64,000 nucleotides of DNA, taken from NCBI GenBank assembly GCA_026712715.1, contig JAPOPW010000010.1, positions 1-64,000 of the forward strand, read 5' to 3'. Below are positions 16,201 to 23,350 of this stretch, piece by piece. The notes beneath the pieces are model-generated. The model saw only the letters and a list, made by a program, of their open reading frames with translations, had not been told where the DNA came from and searched no databases. Position 1 is the first letter of the stretch; each line of letters starts with the position of its first letter. Made by a program: the position numbers and the translations under genes. The stretch is from Immundisolibacterales bacterium (GTDB taxonomy: Bacteria > Pseudomonadota > Gammaproteobacteria > HK1).

Positions 16201-18150
16201 CGGGGCCGATGCGGTCCGGCCGAACATGACGTCGAGGAGAGAGCCGCCCCGCTCTTCCCGCAGCAGTGCTTCGCAACGATCCAGCACCGTCCGCACCGCC
16301 GGCTCGCGCTCGTAGAGCTCCCTCCCCATCCCGACCCATTGGCTGGCCTGGCCGGTATAGGCGAACGCCACCGGGGCCGCGGGGCGCGGCCCCGCTCCGT
16401 CTCCCGCTTCTGCGAGCGCCCGCAGGGCATCGTGCAGCGATCCGGCGTCGCGAAAGACCACGCCCGCCCGGTGGCTGAAATGACTCCTGCCGACGCCCGC
16501 GGTCCACGCCAGGTCGGCGAGCCGCGGCTCGGTGTTCCCGTCCCCGGGAGAGAGTGCTTCGCTCCGTTCGCCGAGCCATTCGAGGTACCGGCCCGCGAGG
16601 TCCCGAAGCGCCCCCTGCGACTTTCCCGAGAGCGGCAGGACCCGCGCCGCGCGTGGACGAAGCGCTTGCGCGGACGGCCGCAGGTCCGCAAGCGGCTCCG
16701 GCAGGGAAACGGATACCGGGCTCGCCGGTCCGGCCGGCCACGACGTCGCGCCGTGCGCGCGCGCGCCGTCCGGCACTGCGTAGCCCTCGACGACGACGTG
16801 CGAGTTGGTGCCGGAAAAACCGAACGAGCTTACCCCCGCGAGCGGGCGGCGGCCGGGAACGAGCGGCCAGTCCGTCGCCTCCGTGGTGACCCGCAACGGC
16901 AGGTGCTTCCAGTCGATCCCGAGATTGGGATCGCGGAGGTTGAGATGTCGCGGGATCACGCCCTTTTGCATCGAGAGCAGCACCTTGATGAGGCCCGCGG
17001 CCCCCGCTCCCGCCGCCAGGTGGCCGATGTTGGTCTTCACCGAGCCCATGAGCAGCGGGCGTTCCGCCTCGCGCCCCCGGCAGTAGACCGCTGCCGCCGC
17101 GTTCACTTCGGTCGGGTCGCCCAGCCTGGTCCCGGTGCCGTGGGCTTCGAGATAGTCGACCTGAGACGGCGCGAGCCCGGCCCGCGCCAGCGCCTCCTCG
17201 ATCACCCGCGCCTGGGTGAGCCCCTTCGGGGCGGGGAGCCCCGGGCGCTCCCCGTCCTGGTTCACCGCGGTGCCGCGGATCACTCCCCAGATACGGTCTC
17301 CGTCCGCCTCGGCCTCGCGCAGGCGCTTGAGGACCAGCATCCCGCAGCCTTCGCTCCGCACGAAACCGTCCGCCCGTTCGTCGAAGGTCCAGCATTGGCC
17401 GGTCGGCGACAGCATTCCCGCGTTCGCGAACGCTTCGGTCGTCACGGGCGAGAGGATCACGCACACCCCGCCCGCGAGCGCGAGGTCGGCCTCTTCCCGC
17501 TGCAGTCCCGCCACCGCGTGGTGTACCGCCACGAGCGAAGAGGAGCAGGCGGTGTCGACGGCGATCGAAGGCCCCTCGAGTCCGAGTGCGAACGAGATCC
17601 GGCCGCTCGCGGTGCTGAAGCGGTTACCGGTGACGAGATACAAGGTGGTGTCGGGTCCGGGTGCGTCGCCCTCGTTCCGGACGATCTCCTGGTACTCGTA
17701 GCTGCCGATCCCGACGTAGACCCCGCTGCGGCTGCCCACCAGCCGATCCGGGCCGATCCCCGCATCCTCGAGGGCTCCCCAGCTCATTTCCAGCAGAAGT
17801 CGCTGCTGCGGGTCCAGCGATGCGGCCTCGAGCGGTGAGATCCGGAAGAACTCCGCGTCGAAGAGGTCGATCCCGGAAAGGAACGCTCCGAAGCGGGAAC
17901 CGTCGTGAACGGGCACGTCGTCGGGAAACATCTCCCCCACTCGCCCGCAGCTCTCGCCGGGCGAGCCATGGGTCACCGCGTTCCCGCCGGACTCGAGCAG
18001 CCGCCAGAAAGCCGCGAGGTCCTCCGCGCCGGGGAATCGGCACGCCATGCCCACGACCGCAATCGGTTCGCCCGGCGGGAGAGCATTCGAGGGCGGGGAA
18101 TCGGATTCCGTCCGGGGGCCGGACGGACCGTGCGACTGGTCTCGTTGCAT
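7612..18150 (-). CDS. Type I polyketide synthase, KS-AT-DH-MT-ER-KR-ACP-KS-AT(degenerate)
   Basis: A 3,512-residue cytoplasmic megasynthase. Residue landmarks from ATG 18150: KS1 C202, H337, H377; AT1 S687 (GHSLGE); DH H1001 and D1174; C-methyltransferase LEVGAGTG near 1507; a structural half-KR about 1690-1900; ER HAAAGGVG near 2047; KR TGGLGGIG at 2239-2246; ACP S2547; KS2 C2816, H2951, H2991; AT2 D3302. The protein ends 50-60 residues after AT2, in the usual post-AT linker, with no ACP or thioesterase. Neither start has a strong ribosome site: ATG 18216 (22 residues longer) has GGAAG only 3 nt upstream, and 18150 has none. No loading module is present. The architecture predicts an alpha-methylated, fully reduced acyl chain; the product is unknown. 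Confidence 0.95.
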   Translation of the reverse strand: MQRDQSHGPSGPRTESDSPPSNALPPGEPIAVVGMACRFPGAEDLAAFWRLLESGGNAVTHGSPGESCGRVGEMFPDDVPVHDGSRFGAFLSGIDLFDAEFFRISPLEAASLDPQQRLLLEMSWGALEDAGIGPDRLVGSRSGVYVGIGSYEYQEIVRNEGDAPGPDTTLYLVTGNRFSTASGRISFALGLEGPSIAVDTACSSSLVAVHHAVAGLQREEADLALAGGVCVILSPVTTEAFANAGMLSPTGQCWTFDERADGFVRSEGCGMLVLKRLREAEADGDRIWGVIRGTAVNQDGERPGLPAPKGLTQARVIEEALARAGLAPSQVDYLEAHGTGTRLGDPTEVNAAAAVYCRGREAERPLLMGSVKTNIGHLAAGAGAAGLIKVLLSMQKGVIPRHLNLRDPNLGIDWKHLPLRVTTEATDWPLVPGRRPLAGVSSFGFSGTNSHVVVEGYAVPDGARAHGATSWPAGPASPVSVSLPEPLADLRPSAQALRPRAARVLPLSGKSQGALRDLAGRYLEWLGERSEALSPGDGNTEPRLADLAWTAGVGRSHFSHRAGVVFRDAGSLHDALRALAEAGDGAGPRPAAPVAFAYTGQASQWVGMGRELYEREPAVRTVLDRCEALLREERGGSLLDVMFGRTASAPSLDDPKWKQPAIYALECALTALWSSIGIRPQVVFGHSLGEIAAAQAAGVFGLEEGLRFAAARGALIGALPGAGAMAAVFAPASRVAAALDEHNASCGGMGICIAADNGAQQVVSGPAREIDSLLEGLESQDVRVARLRKSPAYHSAMVEPALDDLEAALSGVSFAPPSITFVSNLTGRVVAAGETLDAAYWRRQAREPVAFRACVETLADLGVGTIVELGPHAVLGPMACLAWPQSARGTDGAPVTLSSLRRPSDTAPAPAGGDAFVEAVGQAYEAGLPIAFEGLFAGEARRRIANPGYPFQRRRHWIDPPKRRRQSAGHPLLGARRESPRGEVTFETEILTTDPAWVSDHRVFGQIVVPGAMFGTMAATVLWGEGARAVVLEDCQLHSPMIFPAEDGGEETGETGRKLQIVFDGSGAGSSRRFEVFSKGDEEGWTLHLEGRMSPGDPRAEAAGRVDLEGLKASMVAGDVPSLYRNKVSTRVVLGPAFRPLQAIWSRPGEAIGEVALPDCLDGDGLDLHPILLDGCFQTVLAARDQARVAGRSTYMPFGWDRLWLAGPPPERIVCHVRMRETAGGSAPADEDADDSPEVVKADLRLHSPDGEPIGAVAGFTMKRATRAAMLSASKALKDLLYEVVWREQPRTDGVQTARFLAGPESVGAAMGSYPDYLAAEGVAPEERAALLADLDRLAQSHVLNALDELGWPRRAGAAVDPEALHGELSLAPEHGRLFGRLLAMLTAAGVLEPAPDGGLRVTLGSQDPLPDEALAEPEELAERLVARHPHGLNEIGLLRRCGGALAEVLRGRTDPLSLLFGSEETSAADLYRTAPAARAANRMLADAVRAMVSGLPDGRRLRVLEVGAGTGSATDPILSGLPEGRFDYVFTDVSAGFFADAESRFAPGGAPMEYRTLDIEADPAAQGFDAHGYDLVIAANVLHTTRDLGEILAHCRALLAPSGRLAALELVRGRNLQDLTFGMLDGWWRFDDAYRPDHALAAPDVWRRALADAGFSEVDVLGVDACDGGRPLGPGILVARGPAEVAMTPGVWVVASDRGRTGAELAAALAARNQTVLLAGEDAAPASGPAEGPGVFPAFVRPTCRESWKTLLAGLPGDLPLGGIAHLAALDGHGPRATTGEVAQDVRRAGAGALALVQGAVDAGATPEKGLWFVTRGAQVLERERTGALAGATLWGFGKAVAREAPRLRAAMIDLDPGGEGFPPHLPDEVLFPDGENHIALRAGRRHVARLVRSGAGTMRCTFPEEPGWRLAPDPGGALDGVRVETLARAPLEAGQARVTVEAAGLNFRDALRATGALDTGPLGREMCGRVEEVGPEVTNVAPGDRVVGLAFGAFGPEVVTRAELLAPAPPGMPAAALATVPVAFVTAAMALDLAGLEAGERVLVHAAAGGVGLAAIQLVRAAGGEVFATASAPKREYLRSLGVEHVFDSRGTTFGEEIRDATGGAGVAVVLNSLTGPGFIDASLECLAPGGRFVELGARDIRSAEAMSAARPDVAYHVLRLDVLKEVDPARPGATLARVMDRIAAGELSPLVHTRWPLAEAGAAMAYMRAARHVGKIVLTAPPLASGRLRDDRTYLVTGGLGGIGGAVAGLLADRGAGVIVLNGRRAPDAAAKESIRALEAGGASIRVEIADVTDAAAVDAMLARMDAELPPLAGVVHSVGVLSDGALGNQSWERFEQVLWPKVLGAWHLHRATEDRDLDLFLLFSSVVGVLGSAGQANHAAANAFLDQLAARRRALGLAGQAIAWGAWAGVGEAEEQRERIADHLAARGVRWLTPQQGLRAFDQLVAEDATASVVTAVDWPVYAESFGRRPSLLEDLLAADEDRDAAPVPTASPDDLVSRLREAPSGEREEVLASFVRGELASVLRLPAPPPATARFFDLGMDSLMAVELRNRLNRAFAGEYVASNTVVFDYPDTAALARFLAGELSSIVARDGPATSPERTVRTRPVHAERVPGRSPPPRPVPAPRVTRPPYPVRPSAAPAPASAVDGIAIVGMACRFPGAPDLAAFWDQLATGADAGTAGRPDGDPGSDPAAGSAPRDATYRHGGFVTGIDEFDARFFGIHPIEARTMDPQQRMLLETSWQALEDAGMDPLRLRGSRTGVYTGISTCEYRDVVAASGADVAYLGTAGSVAAGRVAFVLGLMGPAMPLDLTCASSLVAVHEAVEALRRGEVDMALAGGVNAILSPAVTRFMAELGMLSPSGRCRTFDAAADGYVRGEGCGLVVLKHLRDAEADGDRIWGVIRGSAVNQNGASGGLTVPNGPAQVQVLEAALARAGLSPADVDYLEAHGTGSGLGDPIEVQAAASVYGKGRESDRPLLMGTAKTNIGHLEAAAGIAGIIKVVLAMRHGTIPKHLHFREPNPHVDWDRLAVRVTSESTRWPLDGERPARGGVSAFGISGTNAHVLVEGYGAPGEVFPAPTDAIAPEGASRPVAVSLPDSMTDLPVAECEPGSRRARLLPLSGKSRGALRALAARYLARLDAKRDAPEKDGTGEEPALADMAWTAGSGRSHFAHRTGIVFRDAASLRARLRGLVDGDDGPEPRDADRVAFVYPGVDSHWAGIGRALYRSEPVVRAVLDRCDAVLRDERDASLLDAMFGPADTAGNPGDPMWADLAVYALECALTALWSSIGIRPSVVVGHDAGELAAARAAGVFGLEDGLRLAAARGARRATLPAGQAQATAVTGFEAALEGTVFRRPSVALVGGRSGRATGPDEALDASRWLRRSREPFALEQSVETLSSRGVEVVVEIGPRATLGPAIASAWPGSSNGAPASDGPRAPLVLASLRPPAGDAPSPMDESGFLEAVGGAYEAGLPVSFAGLFAGEARRRVPLPGYPFERRRYWVEEPKGKM
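10380..18070 (-). other. PKS module 1: KS-AT-DH-MT-(half KR)-ER-KR-ACP
   Basis: All domains of a highly reducing, methylating module are present. KS1 has DTACSSS with C202 and both catalytic His. AT1 has GHSLGE and SPAYHSAM; the aromatic/His pattern is closer to malonyl-type HAFH than to methylmalonyl-type YASH. DH has the HxxxGxxxxP form (DHRVFGQIVVPG) and LLDGCFQ. The MT has a clear SAM motif. KR has Ser2369 but His2382 where the catalytic Tyr normally lies (GQANHAAANAF), exactly 13 residues later. At the LDD position it reads LSD. ACP S2547 lies in GMDSLMA. The domain order resembles mono-modular methyl-branched-lipid PKSs such as the sponge-symbiont Sup type, but no homology test was made. 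Confidence 0.9.
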
Positions 18151-18462
18151 GGTGGAAACCGCTCGGGAAAAGCCACACCACGGCCGATTGTCCCCTTGTC
18201 GCGATTGCGAGTCCATCGACTTCCGACGCGGGTGCAGGTTCCGGCGCAGGACGGCAGGCGGGGCGCCACGCCGCGCCCGCCGGTCCACCTTCGATGTCCG
18301 GGGCGCTCCACCGGTGGCGCCGCATCGCGGGCGCCTATAATCCGGCGCGTCCCGCAGGGGTCGAGGGGCGCGATCCAACATGGCCTTGCATCTCGGGGAG
18401 AGGGTGATTCGGACCCGCGTTCGCGGCTTCGCCGGCCGGCCTGGCCGGGTTCCGGACCGTCC
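18151..18462. promoter_or_regulatory. Divergent region between PKS and permease; TATAAT at 18336-18341
   Basis: This 312-bp gap separates two divergent genes and should hold both promoters; its left part may code the PKS N-terminus if ATG 18216 is used. A perfect TATAAT sits at 18336-18341 on the plus strand, about 120 nt before the permease start, but the expected -35 position is GC-rich with no match. No operator-like repeat was recognised. Confidence 0.35.
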
Positions 18463-20238
18463 GTGGGCGTGAGCGACCCGGCTCGCGGCAGGGAGAAGGT
18501 CCGCTTTCAGCCCGACGCGCGGCCCCCCGCCGCGCTCGCGTTCGGGCTCGGCCTGCAGCTCGCGGTGCTGACGATTCCCGGCATCATGCTGATCACGACG
18601 GTCGTGATGCGGGCGGCCGGGGAGAGTGAGGCCTACCTGTACTGGGCCGTGTCCGCCACGGTCGTCATCTCCGGCGCCGCCACGGTGTTGCAGGCGTTCC
18701 GAATCGGCCGGTTCGGAACGGGTCACGTGCTGGTGATGGGAAGCTCGAGCGCGTCCATCGCGGTGTGCATCGCGGCGCTCGTCGAGGGCGGGCCGGAAAT
18801 GCTCGCGACCCTGGTTCTGGTATCCGCGCTCGTCCCGCTTGCGGTCTCCGGGCGGCTCCCGCTCCTGCGGCGGATCATGACCCCGACCGTCTCGGGGATC
18901 GTGGTCATGCTGATCCCGGTCACCGTCATGCCGGTCGTCTTCGAACTGCTCGGCCGGGCTCCGGCCGGGAGCCCGGGGGCCGCCGCGCCCCTGTGCGCCC
19001 TCGTGACCGTTCTCTCGACCCTGGGAATCGCGCTCGGGTCGAAGGGAGCGCTTCGCCTCTGGGCACCCCTCATCGGCGTGGCGGCCGGTTCGGTGGCGGC
19101 GGGATTCTTCGGCATCTACGACCTCGACTCCATCGCGGAGGCTCCCTGGATCGGCTTCCCCGCGAACGAGTGGCCGGGATTGGATCTCGACTTCGGGCCC
19201 GGGTTCTGGGCGCTTCTTCCCGGATTCCTGTTCATCGCCCTCATCGGCGCCCTTCGCACGATGAGCAGTTGCGTTGCCGTTCAGGGCGTATCTTGGCGCG
19301 AGCGCCGGGCCGTGGACTTCCGGGCCGTGCAGGGTGCCGTCACCACCGACGGGACGGCGAGCCTGCTGGCGGGATTCGCGGGCACGGTGCCGAGCACCGC
19401 CTACACGGTGAGCGTGCCGGTGATCGAGCTGACCGGAGCCGCGGCCCGCACGGTGGGGGTCGCCACCGGAGCGGTGTTCGTCGCACTGGTGCTCCTTCCG
19501 AAGACGTTCGCGCTGATCCTTGCCGTGCCGAACCCGGTACTCGCCGGCTACCTGGCGGTGTTGCTCGCGATCCTCTTCGTGGCCGGCATGCGGGCGGTCG
19601 TCAACGACGGGCTCGACTACCGCAAGACCGTCGTCGTCGGCGTCGCGTTCTGGGTGGGGGTGGGCTGCCAGTACGGGATGATCTTTCCGGAACAGGTCGC
19701 GGAGTTCGCGGGCGGCCTCTTCCGCAACGGCATGACCGCCGGCGGGCTGGTTGCAATCGTCATGACCGGACTGCTCGAGCTGACGGAGTCGCGCCCGAGC
19801 CGGCTCGAGGCGGATTTCGGCATGTCGGCTCTTCCGGAGCTGCGCGAGTTCCTTCGTTCGTTCGCATCGCGGGCCGGCTGGGACACCGTGATGGCGGACA
19901 GACTCGACGCGGTGGGGGAGGAGACCCAGCTGAGCCTCGTTCCCGCCGCCGAAGACGGGGATGGGAAGGAAGGGCGGTCGGGTCGCCGGCGCCTGCGTCT
20001 CTCGGCGAAGCGGGGGGAGGGCGGCGCGGTGCTCGAGTTCGTCGTTGCCCCAAGGGGGGAGAACATCGAGGATCGGCTCGCCGCGCTGGGCGCCGGGACC
20101 GGCGAGGGTGCGATCGAGCGGGACGTGTCCCTGCGGTTGCTGCGGCACCTCTCGTCCTCCGTGCGCCACCGGCAGTACCACGACACGGACATCGTCACCG
20201 TAAACGTCGAGGCCCCGTCGCGGAGCGGACGGACGTAG
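18463..20238 (+). CDS. NCS2-family nucleobase permease with C-terminal ATPase-like domain
   Basis: A 591-residue protein. Residues about 20-440 form the multi-helix core of the nucleobase:cation symporter-2 (xanthine/uracil permease) family: MGSSSASI near 90, FIALIGALRTMSSCVAVQG, AVTTDGTASLLAGFAGTVPS and VPNPVLAGYLAVLLA are family-typical. The last 150 residues (from LPELREFLRSFASRAGW to RLLRHLSSSVRHRQYHDTDIVTV) look like an anti-sigma-type histidine-kinase ATPase fold, though the N-box Asn and the DxG motif are not preserved. The membrane core would import purines or pyrimidines; the tail may be regulatory (inference). GTG 18463 or 18469 is the likely start; no strong ribosome site is seen. 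Confidence 0.85.
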   Translation: MGVSDPARGREKVRFQPDARPPAALAFGLGLQLAVLTIPGIMLITTVVMRAAGESEAYLYWAVSATVVISGAATVLQAFRIGRFGTGHVLVMGSSSASIAVCIAALVEGGPEMLATLVLVSALVPLAVSGRLPLLRRIMTPTVSGIVVMLIPVTVMPVVFELLGRAPAGSPGAAAPLCALVTVLSTLGIALGSKGALRLWAPLIGVAAGSVAAGFFGIYDLDSIAEAPWIGFPANEWPGLDLDFGPGFWALLPGFLFIALIGALRTMSSCVAVQGVSWRERRAVDFRAVQGAVTTDGTASLLAGFAGTVPSTAYTVSVPVIELTGAAARTVGVATGAVFVALVLLPKTFALILAVPNPVLAGYLAVLLAILFVAGMRAVVNDGLDYRKTVVVGVAFWVGVGCQYGMIFPEQVAEFAGGLFRNGMTAGGLVAIVMTGLLELTESRPSRLEADFGMSALPELREFLRSFASRAGWDTVMADRLDAVGEETQLSLVPAAEDGDGKEGRSGRRRLRLSAKRGEGGAVLEFVVAPRGENIEDRLAALGAGTGEGAIERDVSLRLLRHLSSSVRHRQYHDTDIVTVNVEAPSRSGRT

Positions 20239-20418
20239 GCCGGGAACCTGCCTGCGAGCCCCCGGGAGCCATCGGTCCCCGCGGCGCCGAAGAGCCGAAC
20301 TCGACGAAGCGGTCCCGATGTTGCGGGGTGCCGGGCGATTCCGTAGCATTCGCGGCTTGGCTTGCCGGATCCGTCGAGTTCCGGCACCGGCGCCCTTGCA
20401 CCGTTGAAATCGTTGCCC

Positions 20419-22398
20419 ATGGCCAGGAAGACGACTCCCGCCGAGCCGCGTGAACCCGGGCTCGACACGTTCCCGAAGCTCCTCCTCGACAACGCGGCGC
20501 GCTTCGCCGGGCGCCCGGCCATCCGCGAGAAGGAGTTCGGGATCTGGCAGTCCTGGAACTGGGACGCGGTTCTCGGCGAGGTCGAGGCGCTCGCGGGGGG
20601 GCTTGCCGCCCTCGGTTTCCGGCGCGGCGACAAGCTCGCGGTCATCGGCGACAACCGGCCCCGTCTCTACTGGTCCATGTGCGCCGCCCAGGCCCTCGGA
20701 GGGGTCCCGGTGCCGATGTACCAGGACTCGGTGGCGGAGGAGCTCGCGTACGTGGTCGAGCACTCCGGCGCGCGCTTCGCGGTGGTCCAGGACCAGGAGC
20801 AGGTGGACAAGCTCCTCGAAGTGCGCGAGCAGGTCGCCGGCATCGAGACGATCGTCTACCTCTGGCCGAAGGGCCTTCGCCACTACGATCCGGAGCTCGT
20901 GCGCGACCTCCGCGACGTGCAGGCCGACGGCCGCAGATACAACGGCGAGAATTCCGGGTTCTTCCGGGCGGAGGTCGAGAAGGGCTCGGGAGCGGACACC
21001 GGCGTCATCCTGTACACCTCCGGCACGACCGGGCGGCCCAAGGGCGTCGTGCTGACCAACGACAACGTGCTCCGGCAGGCGTGGGCGGGGGTCGAGTTCG
21101 AAGGCCTCGGTGCGGACGAGGACATCCTCGCCTACCTGCCGATGGCCTGGGTCGGCGACAACATCTTCTCCTACGCGCAGTCGTACCTGACCGGCTTTTG
21201 CGTCAACTGTCCCGAGAGCGCGTCGACGGTGATGACGGATCTGGGGGAGATCGGTCCCACCTTCTACTTCGCCCCGCCGCGGGTGTACGAGAACCTGCTG
21301 ACGAACGTCATGATCCGCATGGAGGACGCGAGCCGCCTCAAGCAGCGCCTGTTCCGCTACTTCATGGACGTGGCGGGCCGGGTCGGCAAGGCTCTTCTCG
21401 ACGGGGAGGCAGTTTCAGGCGCGGATCGGTTTCGCTACTGGCTCGGCAACGTGTTCGTGTACGGCCCCCTTCGCAACACCCTGGGTTTCTCCCGGGTGCA
21501 TCTCGCGTACACCGCGGGCGAGGCCATCGGCCCGGACATCTTCGACTTCTACCGCTCCATCGGGATCAACATCAAGCAGCTCTACGGGCAGACGGAGGCG
21601 TCGGTCTTCGTCACCATCCAGCCCGACGGGGAGGTGGATCCGGAGACGGTCGGGCGGCCTCTCTCGAACGTCGAGCTCAAGCTCACCGACGAGGGCGAGG
21701 TGCTCTACCGGAGCCCGGGGGTGTTCCACGAGTACTACAAGAACCCCGACGCGACGGCGGACACCAAGACCGAGGACGGGTGGGTGCGGACCGGCGATGC
21801 CGGAATCCTCGACGGCAACGGACACCTTCGCATCATCGACCGCGCGAAGGACGTGGGGAAGCTCCGGGACGGGTCCCTCTTCGCACCCAAGTACCTCGAG
21901 AACAAGCTCAAGTTCTTCCCCTACATCAAGGAGGCGGTCTGCTTCGGGGATGGCCGGGAGCGGGTGACCGCATTCATCAACATCGACCTCGACGCGGTCG
22001 GCAACTGGGCGGAGCGCCAGGGCATCACCTACTCGAGCTACCAGGAGCTCGCAGGACACGGCGAGGTCTACGACCTCGTCGCCGGGTGCATCGAGCAGGT
22101 GAACCGGGACCTCGCCGCCGACCGGCAGCTCGCGGGCTCCGTCATCCGTCGCTTCCTCATCCTGCACAAGGAGCTCGACGCGGACGACGGCGAGCTCACC
22201 CGAACCCAGAAGGTGCGCCGGCGCATCATCGCCGATCGCTACGACGTGCTCATCGACGCCCTCAACGGGGATGCCGAGCGGTGCCACATCAGCACCGAGG
22301 TCACGTTCGAGGACGGGCGCAAGGGCTCGATCAGCGCCGACCTTCTCATCCGCGACGCGCGCGGCGCGCCGGAGCCGGCGCGCGCGGCGGCGGACTAG
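20419..22398 (+). CDS. AMP-forming acyl-CoA synthetase (long-chain type)
   Basis: A 659-residue ANL-superfamily adenylating enzyme. The P-loop is YTSGTTGRPKG near residue 200; other motifs are LYGQTEASVF and VRTGDAGILDGNGHLRIIDRAK. The length and the insert between the two subdomains match FadD15-type long-chain fatty-acyl-CoA ligases. It converts a carboxylic acid, ATP and CoA to acyl-CoA, AMP and pyrophosphate in the cytoplasm. It starts a co-directional run with a branched-chain-type ABC importer, an arrangement suggesting that the importer brings in a carboxylic acid which this enzyme activates (inference). The ATG at 20419 is preferred to the upstream TTG at 20362; the ribosome site is weak. 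Confidence 0.92.
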   Translation: MARKTTPAEPREPGLDTFPKLLLDNAARFAGRPAIREKEFGIWQSWNWDAVLGEVEALAGGLAALGFRRGDKLAVIGDNRPRLYWSMCAAQALGGVPVPMYQDSVAEELAYVVEHSGARFAVVQDQEQVDKLLEVREQVAGIETIVYLWPKGLRHYDPELVRDLRDVQADGRRYNGENSGFFRAEVEKGSGADTGVILYTSGTTGRPKGVVLTNDNVLRQAWAGVEFEGLGADEDILAYLPMAWVGDNIFSYAQSYLTGFCVNCPESASTVMTDLGEIGPTFYFAPPRVYENLLTNVMIRMEDASRLKQRLFRYFMDVAGRVGKALLDGEAVSGADRFRYWLGNVFVYGPLRNTLGFSRVHLAYTAGEAIGPDIFDFYRSIGINIKQLYGQTEASVFVTIQPDGEVDPETVGRPLSNVELKLTDEGEVLYRSPGVFHEYYKNPDATADTKTEDGWVRTGDAGILDGNGHLRIIDRAKDVGKLRDGSLFAPKYLENKLKFFPYIKEAVCFGDGRERVTAFINIDLDAVGNWAERQGITYSSYQELAGHGEVYDLVAGCIEQVNRDLAADRQLAGSVIRRFLILHKELDADDGELTRTQKVRRRIIADRYDVLIDALNGDAERCHISTEVTFEDGRKGSISADLLIRDARGAPEPARAAAD

Positions 22399-22474
22399 AC
22401 GGGGACGGCGTCGCCTCCGGCCCCGGAATCGAAACGCACCGGCAACCAGGCATCGAGGACTCGGATCGCACGCG

Positions 22475-23308
22475 ATGGAGCAGGTCGTCGAAGCGCAGCA
22501 GCAGGCCAACGGTGCCGGTGGCCGGTCGGTCGGGGAGGTTGTCCTCGACGTCCGGGACATCAGCCTGTCCTTTGGCGGGGTCCGGGCCATCGACGGGGTG
22601 AGCTTCGACATCCGCGAGGGCGAAGTCCGCGCCATCATCGGCCCCAACGGAGCCGGCAAGAGCTCTCTTCTGAACGTCATCAACGGGTTCTACCACCCCC
22701 AGGACGGCACCATCACCTATCGCGGGGTGCCCCGCTCGCGGATGCGGCCCCACGAGGCGGCCGCCTCCGGGATCGCCCGCACCTTCCAGAACATCGCTCT
22801 CTTCAAGGGCATGACGGTGCTCGACAACCTCATGACCGGGCGCAACCTCAAGATGCGCCGCAATTTCCTGTGGCAGGCGCTCTACCTCGGGCCGGCCCGG
22901 CAAGAAGAGATGGAGCACCGGAACGCGGTGGAGCACGTCATCGACTTCCTCGAGATCCAGGCGATCCGGAAGACCCCGGTCAACCGGCTCCCCTACGGCC
23001 TCCAGAAGCGGGTGGAGCTCGGGCGGGCGCTTGCCGCGGAGCCGGACCTCCTCCTCCTCGACGAGCCGATGGCGGGGATGAACACCGAAGAGAAGGAGGA
23101 CATGTGCCGGTTCGTCCTCGACACGAACGACCAGTTCGGCACCACCATCGTCCTCATCGAGCATGACATGGGGGTGGTCATGGACATCTCCGACCGGGTC
23201 GTGGTCCTCGACTACGGGCGGAAGATCGCGGACGGGACGCCCGACGAGGTGCGGGCCGACCAGCGGGTCATCGACGCCTACCTCGGCATCGCCCACGACG
23301 ATGACTGA
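22475..23308 (+). CDS. livG: Branched-chain-type ABC importer ATPase (LivG-like)
   Basis: A 277-residue ABC ATPase. Walker A is GPNGAGKSS near residue 57, the Q-loop region reads ARTFQNIALF, Walker B is LLLLDEPMAGM with the switch His in IEHDMG. The signature region RLPYGLQKRVELGRAL is the LivG-type variant. It powers uptake together with the LivF-like ATPase at 26888. The gene order here (ATPase, two permeases, binding protein, second ATPase) is common in environmental proteobacteria for carboxylate or amino-acid importers. ATG 22475 was chosen because homology begins soon after; a longer frame overlaps the synthetase 3' end. Confidence 0.93.
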   Translation: MEQVVEAQQQANGAGGRSVGEVVLDVRDISLSFGGVRAIDGVSFDIREGEVRAIIGPNGAGKSSLLNVINGFYHPQDGTITYRGVPRSRMRPHEAAASGIARTFQNIALFKGMTVLDNLMTGRNLKMRRNFLWQALYLGPARQEEMEHRNAVEHVIDFLEIQAIRKTPVNRLPYGLQKRVELGRALAAEPDLLLLDEPMAGMNTEEKEDMCRFVLDTNDQFGTTIVLIEHDMGVVMDISDRVVVLDYGRKIADGTPDEVRADQRVIDAYLGIAHDDD

Positions 23309-23350
23309 CCGGGCGCGCCACGCCACGCCGCCGGCCGAACGGGTATCCGA

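Noticed and set aside
7612-18150. Assigning the PKS to a named family (Sup or Swf of sponge symbionts)
   Set aside because: Domain order is suggestive, but no alignment was possible and the second KS/degenerate AT does not clearly fit what I recall of those families.
18217-20883. Extension of the PKS frame upstream on the minus strand (about 890 residues more)
   Set aside because: It is His/Arg/Gly-rich text antisense to the permease and synthetase genes, with no PKS domain. It remains open only because of high GC.
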